NCBI GenBank assembly: GCA_025846845.1 | Contig: JAOYTL010000001.1 | Location: 897,175-961,174 of the forward strand | DNA from: Alloboseaceae bacterium BT-24-1 | GTDB lineage: Bacteria; Pseudomonadota; Alphaproteobacteria; Rhizobiales; Beijerinckiaceae | DNA: 64,000 nucleotides | Direction of reading: 5' to 3' | Part shown: positions 34,684 through 42,801 of the stretch, one piece after another | Position numbering within the stretch: the first letter of the stretch is position 1 | How the letters are laid out: each line of letters begins with the position of its first letter | The notes under the pieces: generated by a model | Database searches by the model: none | Seen by the model: only the letters and a program-made list of their open reading frames with translations | Told to the model about the DNA's origin: nothing | Program-made: the position numbers and the translations under genes

Positions 34684-34703
34684 AGCCGGCCCGAAGGCCG
34701 GCT
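34684..34703. terminator. bidirectional terminator between phaC and fadL
   Basis: Stem AGCCGGCC/GGCCGGCT around CGAA, with an A-run on the left and CTTTC on the right. It lies between two convergent genes and works on both strands, best for the minus-strand fadL transcript. Confidence 0.8.
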
Positions 34704-34728
34704 CTTTCGTCGTTGCCGAACGCGCCGC

Positions 34729-36069
34729 TCAGTTCTTGCGAACGACCGGGCGGACCGGGATCGTTTCGGTCGGGGTGTCCCAGCGATAGGTCAGGCCGGC
34801 CGAGACGATGTGGATGAAGGGGTCGGCCTTGGCGGTGTAGAGCACCGGGCCCTGCTGCGGGTGGGCGCCGCCATAGTTCACCGTCGCCTCCTTCACCTTG
34901 ATGAAGGTATAGCCGACATCGAGCTTCAGCTTCTCGGTCAGCTGGTAGCTGCCGCCGGCCGAGAGCCAGAGGCGGTCGTTGTCCGAGATGAAGACGGTGC
35001 GGTTCCGGTCGTTCACTGGTGAGAGCTCGTAGGCGATACCGGCGCGCAGGGTCAGATCGCGGTTCCACTTGTATTCGGCACCGAGAGCGAAGTACCAGCT
35101 GTCGTCATATTCGAAATTGAGGCTGGTGACCGGCACGCCGGCGAGCCGGTTGACGATGCCGATGCGATTGAAGCGGCTCCAGTTGGTCCACTCGACACCG
35201 GCATGCACCTGCCACTGCTCGTTCAGCTCATGCGAGACGCCGAACACCACCGAATCCGGCAGGTTCAGGCTGGCCTTGATCGGCAACGCCACTGTCGGGC
35301 TGACCTGGAAGGTGCCCTTCAGCGTCTGGCGGATCGAAGAGCGGTAGGCCAAGCCGATGGTGGTCCCCGGCCCCCAGGGCGTCAGGGTGACACCGACACG
35401 GTAGCCGTAGTCGATCGAGTCGCCGTCAAGGATGGCGCTCGTGGCACCGACGCCGATGCCCGTCGCCTGCTTCAAAGTGGTCTTGATGTACTGGCCCTGG
35501 AAGGCGGCACCGATGGAGAGCCAGTCATTGACCTTGTAACCGATGGTCGGAGCGACGTTGATCGTGCGCACCTTGGCCGAGCGGCCATAGGTCTGCGCGG
35601 CGTGATAGTCGTCGGTCTTCGAGCGCAGCCCGAACGGCGCGCCGGTCGTCAAGCCGACCCAGAGCCTGTCGGTGAGCTGCCAGGCCATATAGGAGGCCGG
35701 GATGAAGGCGCCGTCACCGCCGAGATTGCCGGTGCCGAACGGGCTGCCGCCGAGCGCAGTGTTCGGCGCGGTCGCGCCCGGCCCGACAACGACACGCGTC
35801 TGCGAGGTCGGATCGTATTCGGCGTTCGGATAGAGATAGGTGAAGTTCCACTGGCTGTTGCGGCCCGGGAACATCGTGATCGTCGCCGGGTTCCAGGCCA
35901 TCGAGCCCATGCCGATGCCGCCGGCAGCGGCGCCGGCATAGGCCATGCCGAGACCCTCGGCGCTCTGGCCAGAACGGATCGCGAAGGAGCCGGCGGAAGC
36001 CGCGCCGGCCGCCAGCAGCGCCGAGAGCGAGACGGTGGCGGCGGCGGTGAGTTTCAGGAGGCTCTTCAT
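34729..36069 (-). CDS. fadL: OmpP1/FadL/TodX-family outer membrane transporter
   Basis: A 446-residue outer membrane barrel taking up long-chain fatty acids or other hydrophobic compounds. Signal peptide at about 1-26 (ALLAAGAASA) followed at once by the family N-terminus GSFAIRSGQSAEGLGMAYAGAA, the hatch that plugs the pore. The C-terminus shows aromatic-ended strands (VSAGLTYRWD). The start at 36069 begins the signal peptide. Next to phaC and convergent with it, which fits supply of fatty acyl precursors, though this is inference. Confidence 0.93.
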   Translation of the reverse strand: MKSLLKLTAAATVSLSALLAAGAASAGSFAIRSGQSAEGLGMAYAGAAAGGIGMGSMAWNPATITMFPGRNSQWNFTYLYPNAEYDPTSQTRVVVGPGATAPNTALGGSPFGTGNLGGDGAFIPASYMAWQLTDRLWVGLTTGAPFGLRSKTDDYHAAQTYGRSAKVRTINVAPTIGYKVNDWLSIGAAFQGQYIKTTLKQATGIGVGATSAILDGDSIDYGYRVGVTLTPWGPGTTIGLAYRSSIRQTLKGTFQVSPTVALPIKASLNLPDSVVFGVSHELNEQWQVHAGVEWTNWSRFNRIGIVNRLAGVPVTSLNFEYDDSWYFALGAEYKWNRDLTLRAGIAYELSPVNDRNRTVFISDNDRLWLSAGGSYQLTEKLKLDVGYTFIKVKEATVNYGGAHPQQGPVLYTAKADPFIHIVSAGLTYRWDTPTETIPVRPVVRKN

Positions 36070-36531
36070 CGCGGCTTCTTCCCCAGGCTGAGGTTCTTGT
36101 TGTGACGGCTGCGGCAAATCACGCCGCGGAATCTGCCACCACCATGCCGCCTGCTCGTTTCCGCCGCAATCCCGCCCAGATCGCCCTCAAATTGCCATGC
36201 TCCACCGGCCAGCCGCGGTGACATGGCCGAAAACGTGCAAAAACGACGCGTTTCGCGTGTCTGGCCTGAATGTCGGCGATGGAAAAGATGGTTTACATGC
36301 GAACTATCGTGGATTTCGTCACTGTGCACCGCAACATGACGTTCTCCACCGCCTCGAAAAGGTGACACGGTTTAGCTAAGACCGTTGCACAAGCGCCACA
36401 GTTCAAGGCGCGCCCGCAGGCAGGGCATGCATCCCGACGGGCTTGCATGATTGCACCAGTCCGCACAGGATCGCCCCGACCTCAGATCCGGTCCCAACTG
36501 TGTTTTAAACGTTTGAAAAGGGGGAAACGAC
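36070..36531. other. divergent promoter region between fadL and the FAH-family gene
   Basis: 462 bases without a gene. TTTTAAACGTTTGAAAA at 36503-36519 is an imperfect palindrome centred on AAACGTTT just before the GTG start at 36532, a possible operator. No other structure was recognised. Confidence 0.45.
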
Positions 36532-37380
36532 GTGAAACTTGTACGTTACGGCGCATTCGGCCAGGAGAAGCCCGGCCTCGTCGACGCCGCCGGCAAGCTC
36601 CGCGACCTGTCGGCGCATGTGCCCGACATCGCCGGCGCAGGATTGAAGTCGGCCTCGCTCGCCAAGCTGAAGGCGCTGTCCCCCGAATCGCTGCCGCTGG
36701 TCGAGGGCGCCCCGCGCATCGGTGCCTGCGTCGGCGATGTCCGGAACTTCATCGCTGTCGGCCTCAACTTCGCCGATCACGCCGCCGAGACCGGCGCGGC
36801 GATCCCGGCCGAGCCGATCCTGTTCAACAAGGCGCCGAACTGCATCGTCGGCCCTAATGACGATGTGATCATCCCGAAGAACTCGAAGAAGACCGATTGG
36901 GAGGTCGAGCTCGCCATCGTGATCGGCGACGGCGGCTCCTATATCGGCGAGAAGGACGCGATGGCTGCGATCGCCGGCTTCTGCGTCTGCAACGACGTCT
37001 CCGAGCGCGAGTTCCAGACCGAGCGCGGCGGCCAATGGGCCAAGGGCAAGGGCTGCCCGACCTTCGGCCCGCTCGGCCCCTGGCTGGTGACGCCGGACGA
37101 GATCTCAGACGTGCAGAACCTGGCGATGTGGCTCGAGGTCGACGGCGAGCGCGTCCAGAACGGCTCGACCAAGACGATGATCTTCGGCGCCGCCTATCTC
37201 GTCCACTATATCAGCCAGTTCATGCAGCTCGATCCGGGCGACGTCATCACCACCGGTACCCCTCCCGGCGTCGGCCTCGGTTTCAAGCCACCGCGCTTCC
37301 TCAAGGGGGGTGAGACGGTGGCCCTCGGCATCGAAGGCCTTGGCACGCAGAAGCAGCTGTTCAAGCCCTATATGGGCTGA
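36532..37380 (+). CDS. fumarylacetoacetate hydrolase (FAH) family protein
   Basis: A 282-residue enzyme with an FAH domain from about residue 70. It has VGLNFADHA, the acidic metal ligands in DWEVELAIVIG and VCNDVSERE, and GTPPGVGLGFKPP near the end. FAH-family proteins cleave C-C bonds in aromatic catabolism, hydrolyse acylpyruvates or decarboxylate oxaloacetate. Sequence alone does not decide. GTG start with AAAGGGGG upstream. Single gene with a palindrome in its promoter and a terminator behind. Confidence 0.9.
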   Translation: MKLVRYGAFGQEKPGLVDAAGKLRDLSAHVPDIAGAGLKSASLAKLKALSPESLPLVEGAPRIGACVGDVRNFIAVGLNFADHAAETGAAIPAEPILFNKAPNCIVGPNDDVIIPKNSKKTDWEVELAIVIGDGGSYIGEKDAMAAIAGFCVCNDVSEREFQTERGGQWAKGKGCPTFGPLGPWLVTPDEISDVQNLAMWLEVDGERVQNGSTKTMIFGAAYLVHYISQFMQLDPGDVITTGTPPGVGLGFKPPRFLKGGETVALGIEGLGTQKQLFKPYMG

Positions 37381-37387
37381 CGAAAAA

Positions 37388-37428
37388 AGCGCTGCCGGGG
37401 CTCGTTCGACCTCACCCCCGGCAGCGCT
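37388..37428. terminator. bidirectional terminator after the FAH-family gene
   Basis: A 13-bp stem AGCGCTGCCGGGG/CCCCGGCAGCGCT with an AAAAAA run to its left. On the minus strand this is a classic hairpin plus T-run ending the small gene at 37459. It also lies just after the plus-strand FAH-family stop. Confidence 0.85.
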
Positions 37429-37458
37429 GGTAGCCTCGCCCAAGGGCAAGGCTCAGTT

Positions 37459-37674
37459 CTAGATGCGCCTGTTCGAGCGCGGAAACGCGATGACCTGCGC
37501 CGATATCGGCGCTTTCATGTCGGATACTGCGACCTGAGTCCGAGCATCGTCCGGCTCGGAGCCTCCCGGCCCCTCTGCGACCACCCGCTCCATCGTCGAG
37601 ACGGTAGCGCGCTCACGCTCCAGCCGGCGCCGGCTGCGTGCCAGACGCACTCCCAACGTATCGAATCCCGGCAT
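37459..37674 (-). CDS. small basic protein of unknown function
   Basis: A 71-residue frame with an arginine-rich, probably helical N-terminal half (LARSRRRLERERATVS) and tail IAFPRSNRRI. I do not recognise it. The ATG at 37674 has GGGGGCG upstream; an in-frame TTG at 37701 is the alternative. Good support comes from a T-run terminator directly after it and a CCCCCATTTGGGGGG palindrome about 60 bases before it, as also seen before two other small genes at 60 kb. Confidence 0.55.
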   Translation of the reverse strand: MPGFDTLGVRLARSRRRLERERATVSTMERVVAEGPGGSEPDDARTQVAVSDMKAPISAQVIAFPRSNRRI

Positions 37675-37735
37675 CGAATCGCCCCCGCTCTCAGCTGCCA
37701 ACCTCAGCTATGATCGCGAGCACGAGCGGCTGCAT

Positions 37736-37752
37736 CCCCCATTTGGGGGGTG
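37736..37752. promoter_or_regulatory. CCCCCATTTGGGGGG palindrome upstream of a small gene
   Basis: CCCCCATTTGGGGGGTG lies inside a longer dyad (CGGCTGCAT...TGCAGCCG). The same core occurs twice at 60434-60498. Here it could also act as a terminator hairpin for argC, which ends 66 bases to the right. Confidence 0.5.
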
Positions 37753-37817
37753 CAGCCGCTGTTTCGCCACGGATTGAGGGGGTCGGTGCGCTTTGCGGTT
37801 CGCGATGTGAACGGCTG

Positions 37818-38750
37818 TCAACTTTCGGGGAGGCCGAGCATCAGGCGGATGTTCTGGACCGCAGCGCCGGACGCGCCCTTGCCGAGATTGTCGAGCCGGG
37901 CGACGAGCACGGCCTGGCCGAGATCGGCATTGCCGAAGACGCGCAGTTCCAGCTTGTTGGTGTCGTTGAGGGCTTCGGGTTCGAGCTTGCCGCCCGCATC
38001 CGCCGGAAGGACGCTGACATAGGTCGAGCCGGCATAGCGCTCGGCCAAAGCAGCCTCCAGGTCGGCGGGCTTGGGCTTGCCTGGCAGCGTGTCGAGATGC
38101 AGCGGTATCGAGACCAGCATGCCCTGCCGGAAATTGCCGACCGACGGCACGAAGATCGGCCGCCGCTCCAGCCGCGAATAGACCTGGAGCTCAGGCAGAT
38201 GCTTGTGCTTGAGGCCTAGGCCGTAGAGCTCGAAATCAGGCGCCGTGCCGGCCTCATAGGCCTCGATCATGCTCTTGCCGCCGCCGGAATAGCCGGAAAC
38301 CGCGTTGACGGTGACGGGATGATCGGCCGGCAGCAATCCGGCATCGACGAGCGGCCGCAAGAGCGCGATGCCGCCTGTCGGATAGCAGCCGGGATTGGCG
38401 ACGCGGTTGGCGTTGGCGACCTTCGTGGCGAAGCCCGGCTCCAGTTCGGCGAAGCCATAGGTCCAGTCCGGCGCAACGCGATGGGCCGTCGAGGCGTCGA
38501 CGATCTTGGGCGCGTCGTTGCCAAGCTCATCGGCGAGCGCAACCGATTCCCTGGCCGCATCGTCTGGCAGGCAGAGCACGACGAGGTCGACCCCCGCCAT
38601 CATCGCCTTGCGGGCGGCCGGGTCCTTGCGCTTGTCCGGGTCGATGCTCTTGACCACGACCTCCGACACATCGGCGAGGCGCTCGCGGATGCCGAGCCCG
38701 GTGGTGCCGGCTTCGCCGTCGATGAAGATGGATTTCAGGTTCTGGCTCAT
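37818..38750 (-). CDS. argC: N-acetyl-gamma-glutamyl-phosphate reductase (short type)
   Basis: A 310-residue NADPH-dependent enzyme of arginine synthesis, reducing N-acetylglutamyl phosphate to the semialdehyde. It has the short-type N-terminus IFIDGEAGTTGLGIRERL, the catalytic Cys in VANPGCYPTGGIALLRPL, and SGYSGGGKSMIEAYE. The start at 38750 gives this conserved N-terminus and has GCGAGGG upstream; the open frame reaches 38852 but would overlap the terminator. The leader carries an apparent Arg-codon attenuator. Confidence 0.95.
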   Translation of the reverse strand: MSQNLKSIFIDGEAGTTGLGIRERLADVSEVVVKSIDPDKRKDPAARKAMMAGVDLVVLCLPDDAARESVALADELGNDAPKIVDASTAHRVAPDWTYGFAELEPGFATKVANANRVANPGCYPTGGIALLRPLVDAGLLPADHPVTVNAVSGYSGGGKSMIEAYEAGTAPDFELYGLGLKHKHLPELQVYSRLERRPIFVPSVGNFRQGMLVSIPLHLDTLPGKPKPADLEAALAERYAGSTYVSVLPADAGGKLEPEALNDTNKLELRVFGNADLGQAVLVARLDNLGKGASGAAVQNIRLMLGLPES

Positions 38751-38852
38751 CGGACCCTCGCAAGGCGTCTGGTGGAAGCGGACGAAACTAGTTGGCTGGC
38801 TTTGTGAGCACGGCCTTGTCGCAAAACCGGACATCACTTTTGCGACGGGCAT

Positions 38853-38877
38853 AAAAAAACCGCGCTTGGGGCGCGGT
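38853..38877 (-). terminator. intrinsic terminator in the argC leader (attenuator)
   Basis: On the minus strand ACCGCGC-CCCAA-GCGCGGT is followed by six more T residues, a textbook intrinsic terminator. It lies about 100 bases before the argC ATG and 29 bases after the stop of an arginine-rich mini-ORF. GGCGCG near the end of that ORF can pair with CGCGCC in the left arm and prevent the terminator. Confidence 0.75.
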
Positions 38878-38905
38878 CGCGGGCGTTCGGGCTTCTAGCC
38901 GAGCG

Positions 38906-38965
38906 TCATCGCGGGCGCGCCAGGGCGGCCTGTTCGGTGCGACGTCGGGTCGGGTTCGTGGTCAT
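38906..38965 (-). CDS. arginine-rich leader peptide upstream of argC
   Basis: A 19-codon frame reading MTTNPTRRRTEQAALARPR, with five Arg including three in a row (CGA CGT CGC). It ends 29 bases before an intrinsic terminator that precedes argC. An in-frame ATG at 38986 would add seven residues with one more Arg, but that ATG falls between the likely -35 and -10. Transcription from the promoter described would begin close to the ATG at 38965, giving a nearly leaderless message, as known for trpL of Sinorhizobium meliloti. Stalling at the Arg codons when charged tRNA-Arg is scarce would favour the antiterminator. This is inferred from layout only; the peptide has no other function that I recognise. 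Confidence 0.65.
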   Translation of the reverse strand: MTTNPTRRRTEQAALARPR

Positions 38966-38971
38966 CAGGCG

Positions 38972-39000
38972 TATATGTTCGCTCATGGATGCGCTGTCAA
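38972..39000 (-). promoter_or_regulatory. candidate promoter of the argC leader
   Basis: The minus strand has a perfect -35 TTGACA (39000-38995), a 17-base spacer, and CATATA (38977-38972) as a weak -10. The predicted start falls at or next to the leader-peptide ATG. Confidence 0.5.
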
Positions 39001-39021
39001 TTGCCGCAACTCCGATGAGTC

Positions 39022-39495
39022 TCAGCCAAGATCCTCGCAGCCGGCTGCGGTACTCATCCTGTCCGTGCCATCCTCCGGCCTCGTCGCGTGAAGCCTGTCT
39101 CCGCGGTTGATATAGAGCAACCCGCCCGGGATCAGCGCGGCGGCGATCCGGCGACGGACGAGCTTTCCTGCCTCGGGATGGCGCCCATCCAGCGCGCCGA
39201 CGCGGATCGCGAACGCCAGATCGTAGGGAGGTTCACCCGGAGCGAGCTCGAATTGCTCGGCAGCAACCTGCCGAAGGCTGAGCCGCCCAGCGGCGATCTC
39301 TGCCTGCGAGGCCCTGCGGGCAAGCGCAATCGCATTCGCAGACCGGTCGATCGCCAGAACATGGCCGCCACCGACACGGCGCACGATCTCGCGGGCAGCG
39401 GCGCCTGGACCGCAGCCGATCTCCAGGACCCGCATGCCATCCCGCAACGGTAGGGTGTCGATCAGAGTTCGCAGACGCGGCGACAGGGCCGTCAC
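39022..39495 (-). CDS. small class I SAM-dependent methyltransferase
   Basis: A 157-residue protein with the SAM motif VLEIGCGPGAAAREIV, an acidic second strand (LAIDRSANAIALARR), and PPYDLAFAIRVGALDG. The GTG start at 39495 was chosen for GAGGAG seven bases upstream; the open frame extends to 39579. Substrate unknown. It lies just upstream of the argC leader promoter. Confidence 0.8.
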   Translation of the reverse strand: MTALSPRLRTLIDTLPLRDGMRVLEIGCGPGAAAREIVRRVGGGHVLAIDRSANAIALARRASQAEIAAGRLSLRQVAAEQFELAPGEPPYDLAFAIRVGALDGRHPEAGKLVRRRIAAALIPGGLLYINRGDRLHATRPEDGTDRMSTAAGCEDLG

Positions 39496-39639
39496 CGGCC
39501 GCTCCTCGCAATCGCTGAGACCGCGAAGCGGGCGCCGGCGGCACCGAGGCGACGGGATGCCGCAATTCCATTCCGCCAAGGATGAGAAGCCATTGGCCGC
39601 TCCACTTCGCAGATAGATTCCAACCCTTCAGACCGAGAT

Positions 39640-40599
39640 TCAGGTCCCAGCCTTCTTCAGCGCCAGCGCCTGCAGATAATGCTGCGCCACCGCAGCGCCG
39701 GCGATCGCGGTCGCGTCGGCATGGTCGTAGGGCGGCGAGACCTCGACCACGTCCATGCCGCGAAAATCGAGATCGCGGATCGCCCAGACCATCCGTAGCG
39801 CCTCAGCCGACGAGAAGCCGCCGGCGACCGGCGTGCCGGTGCCCGGTGCGAAAGCCGGATCGAGCGCATCGATGTCGAAGGTGAGATAGGCCGACCCCTG
39901 CCCCACGCGCTCCCTGATCTGAGCTGCGATGCCGTCGACGCCGAGCGCATGTGCCTGATAGGCGTCGATCACGGTGATGCCGCAATCGCGCGGCGCGACG
40001 GTGCGGATGCCGATCTGGATCGAGCGCTCGGTATCGATCAGCCCCTCGCGCACGGCCTCCAGCACGAATGTGCCGTGGCTGATCGCGCCGACGCCGTCGT
40101 CCCAGGTGTCCTGATGCGCATCGAACTGGACGATGGCGAGCTTGCCGTGGCGGGCGACATGGGCGCGCAGCAGCGGCAAGGTGATGAAATGATCACCGCC
40201 GAGGGTAACGAGCTGGGCGCCGCTCGCGATGATCGCAGCCGCCTCGCTCTCGATCGCGCGGGCGCAGCCCTGCAGATCGCTGCGCGGCAAGAGGCAGTCG
40301 CCATAGTCGACGACAGCGAGCGTCTCGAACGGGTCGATCCGCGAGGGATATTGCGCGTCGCCGTCGAAGATCGTGCTGACGCGGCGCAGCGCCTGCGGTC
40401 CGAAGCGGGTGCCGGGCCGGTTCGAGACGGCAAGGTCGAAAGGCACGCCCCAGACCACCGCGTCACAGCCGGCGACGTCCTTGCTGTAGCGGCGGCGCAT
40501 GAAGGAGAGCGCGCCGGCATAGGTCGGGTCATGGGCCGGACCCTTTCGGTCGCCGGTGAAGGCGTAGTCGATCGGCGGGATCTGGGCAGGTTCGGTCAT
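39640..40599 (-). CDS. speB: agmatinase (ureohydrolase family)
   Basis: A 319-residue manganese enzyme hydrolysing agmatine to putrescine and urea, or a related guanidino compound. Metal ligands are seen in TLGGDHFITLP, QFDAHQDTWD and FDIDALDPAFAPGTGTP. The arginase fold and length are normal. Family members also act on guanidinobutyrate, guanidinopropionate or formiminoglutamate, and the local context (argC nearby) only weakly favours arginine metabolism. The ATG at 40599 was preferred to an upstream TTG at 40617. Confidence 0.9.
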   Translation of the reverse strand: MTEPAQIPPIDYAFTGDRKGPAHDPTYAGALSFMRRRYSKDVAGCDAVVWGVPFDLAVSNRPGTRFGPQALRRVSTIFDGDAQYPSRIDPFETLAVVDYGDCLLPRSDLQGCARAIESEAAAIIASGAQLVTLGGDHFITLPLLRAHVARHGKLAIVQFDAHQDTWDDGVGAISHGTFVLEAVREGLIDTERSIQIGIRTVAPRDCGITVIDAYQAHALGVDGIAAQIRERVGQGSAYLTFDIDALDPAFAPGTGTPVAGGFSSAEALRMVWAIRDLDFRGMDVVEVSPPYDHADATAIAGAAVAQHYLQALALKKAGT

Positions 40600-40621
40600 C
40601 TTGAATAAGTCCGTCAAGAGG

Positions 40622-40900
40622 TCAGCGCCGGCCGTTCAGCCAGACATAGAGGCACCAGGGCAGGATCAGAGCGAGCCCGGTCAGGACGAGCCGCAGCGTC
40701 GTCCAGGCGACCGGGTATTGCAGCGCCCTGCCGTCGAGCTCCGGCACGCCATGGATGAGGCCGAGCGCGAAGGCTGGAGCGAGGAAGACGATCAGCGCAT
40801 TGACGATGCGCTGGCCGCGCGGGAGCTCGCTGCGCGCCAGCGCCAGCAGCGCCGGCACCGCGACCATGCCGAAGGCGATCAAGATGAGCAGGACGCGCAT
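40622..40900 (-). CDS. small multi-pass membrane protein of unknown function
   Basis: A 92-residue protein with three hydrophobic segments (LLILIAFGMVAVPALLAL, NALIVFLAPAFALGLI, LVLTGLALILPWCLYVWL). No family recognised. It is on the same strand as speB and ends only a few bases before it, so the two are likely co-transcribed. Confidence 0.7.
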   Translation of the reverse strand: MRVLLILIAFGMVAVPALLALARSELPRGQRIVNALIVFLAPAFALGLIHGVPELDGRALQYPVAWTTLRLVLTGLALILPWCLYVWLNGRR

Positions 40901-41012
40901 GGCGGCTTCCGGTTGAACAGGCTGGCAGCCGATTTAGCACGGACGGGCTGCGGCTCCAGCCGTCTGCGGCTGTTCTCGCAGCCGATTCTGTCGTTCGAGG
41001 GTCTGCCGGGAC

Positions 41013-41768
41013 CTATCGGCCGCCGCCGACCCGGATGATCGAGCCGACCATGTAGGATGCGGCTTCCGATAGAGCGAACAGCACGGCTTCGGCGATCTCC
41101 TCCGGCTCGGCGACGCGCTTCAGCGGGATCGTCGGCGCGATACGGTCGACGCGGCCGGCATCTCCAGTCGAGAGCGCGTGGATATCGGTCTGCGTCATGC
41201 CCGGCGCCACCGCATTGACGCGGATGCCGGCCGGGGCGAGCTCGATCGCAAGACCGATGGTCATGGAATCGACCGCCGCCTTCGAGGCGGCGTACCAGAC
41301 ATATTCATTGGGCGAGCCGAGCCCGGCGGCGATCGAGGAGATGTTGACGATGGCGCGGTTCTTCGCGCCCTCATTGGCGAGCAAGGCCTGGGCCGCCTCG
41401 CGCGCCACCAGGATCGCGCCGGTGACGTTGAGATCGATGCAGGCGCGAATGACCTGCGGGTCGGACTTGGCGAGCGGGCTGCTCTTGCCGGTGATCGCAG
41501 CGTTGTTGACGACCGCGGTCAGCGGGCCGAGCGCCGCCTTGGCTTCGGCGAAGACGCGCGTGATATCGGCAAGGTTTCCCATGTCGCCCTGGATCGCGAC
41601 CGCCTTGGCGCCGGCCCGACCGCAGGAAGCGACGACGTCGGCCGCCGCCTGCGCATTGCCCTGGTAGTTGACGGCGACGTCATAGCCGCGCTCGGCGGCG
41701 AAACGACAGATCGCAGCGCCGATGCCACGGCTGCCGCCGGTGACGAGAAGGACGGGACGGTCGGACAT
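41013..41768 (-). CDS. short-chain dehydrogenase/reductase
   Basis: A 251-residue classical SDR oxidoreductase. The cofactor motif is TGGSRGIGAAI at about 10-20, NNAAITG is the structural motif, Ser is in NISSIAA, and YAASK carries the catalytic Tyr and Lys. VNAVAPGMTQTDI follows. An NADP(H) preference is possible from the basic RG after the first motif. It is last in the second TRAP operon, suggesting that it oxidises the imported hydroxy compound. Confidence 0.92.
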   Translation of the reverse strand: MSDRPVLLVTGGSRGIGAAICRFAAERGYDVAVNYQGNAQAAADVVASCGRAGAKAVAIQGDMGNLADITRVFAEAKAALGPLTAVVNNAAITGKSSPLAKSDPQVIRACIDLNVTGAILVAREAAQALLANEGAKNRAIVNISSIAAGLGSPNEYVWYAASKAAVDSMTIGLAIELAPAGIRVNAVAPGMTQTDIHALSTGDAGRVDRIAPTIPLKRVAEPEEIAEAVLFALSEAASYMVGSIIRVGGGR

Positions 41769-41817
41769 GCGGACGGCGCTCCTGTGAGATCAAAGCGGGA
41801 AAAAGCGGCAACCTGCT

Positions 41818-42801
41818 TCAGGTGCTGCTGGCGATCGCCTCGATCTTCTCGATGCCGCCGAGCTTGGGCGCGAAGGAGGTCCAGACCTTGCGCGCGCCAG
41901 CCTCCCAGCCGGCGCGATCTTCCGGCTGCACGACCTTGCCGCCCTCGGCCTTCGCCTTGGCCATCGAGGCGTCCTCGTCGGCGATGATGAGCTCGTCGAA
42001 ATAACTCGCCCCTTCCGCGGCCGCGGCCGAGAACGCCGCCTTGTCGTCAGTCGAGAGGCCCCTCCAGAAGCTGGCCGAGACCGCCACGACGCCGGCCGCC
42101 CAGATATGGCCGGTCTCGATCAGATAGGGCACGACCTCGTGCAGCTTGAAGCCGACATAGGCCGACTTGGTCAGGTCCATGCAGTCGACCACCCCGGTCT
42201 TCAGCGCGTTGTAGGTCTCGGGGATCGGGATCGGCGTCGGGTAGGCGCCGAAGCCGGACCAGAGCTCGGTATGCAGCGGGCTCTGGATCACGCGGATGCG
42301 CTTGCCCTTGACCCCGGCGGGCGTCGTGATCGGCTCCTTGGCGAGCAGATGACGCGCGCCGTAATTGATGAAGCCGAGCACGACGAAGCCCTGCGCCTCG
42401 TATTTGCGCTTGAGCTCCTCGCCGAGCGGCCCGGCGAGCACACGCTTCAGATGGGCGCGGTCGCGGAACAGGAAGGGCAGATCGAGGAGCTGCCCGTCCG
42501 GCACCCAGCTCGACAGCGCCGAGATCGTGAACAGCGAGGCCTGGACCGAGCCGAGCCGCAGGCCCTCGGCGACCTCCTTCTCGCCGCCGAGCGCGGCATT
42601 GGGCACGACGCGCAGGTCGAAGCGGCCAGGCACGCTCTGCGCGAGCTTCTCGGTGACGCGGCGCCAGATCCTCGTCTCCGGCTTGTCTTCGCCGAGCAGC
42701 GAGGCGACCGTGACCGGCCGGCCGGTGGCGAGGGCTTGGCCTGAGAAAATGGCTGGTGCAGCGATCGTGGCGGCGGCGAAGGCGCGGCGGGTCAAAGCCA
42801 T
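41818..42801 (-). CDS. TRAP transporter solute-binding protein (second system)
   Basis: A 327-residue DctP-family periplasmic protein. The signal peptide is RRAFAAATIAAPAIFSGQALA, and the family's binding segment GKRIRVIQSPLHTELWSGFGAYPTPIPIPETYNAL carries the carboxylate-binding Arg. The start at 42801 overlaps the permease stop by 10 bases. The open frame extends far upstream in a shadow of the permease gene and is ignored. It works with the fused DctQM protein. Confidence 0.92.
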   Translation of the reverse strand: MALTRRAFAAATIAAPAIFSGQALATGRPVTVASLLGEDKPETRIWRRVTEKLAQSVPGRFDLRVVPNAALGGEKEVAEGLRLGSVQASLFTISALSSWVPDGQLLDLPFLFRDRAHLKRVLAGPLGEELKRKYEAQGFVVLGFINYGARHLLAKEPITTPAGVKGKRIRVIQSPLHTELWSGFGAYPTPIPIPETYNALKTGVVDCMDLTKSAYVGFKLHEVVPYLIETGHIWAAGVVAVSASFWRGLSTDDKAAFSAAAAEGASYFDELIIADEDASMAKAKAEGGKVVQPEDRAGWEAGARKVWTSFAPKLGGIEKIEAIASST

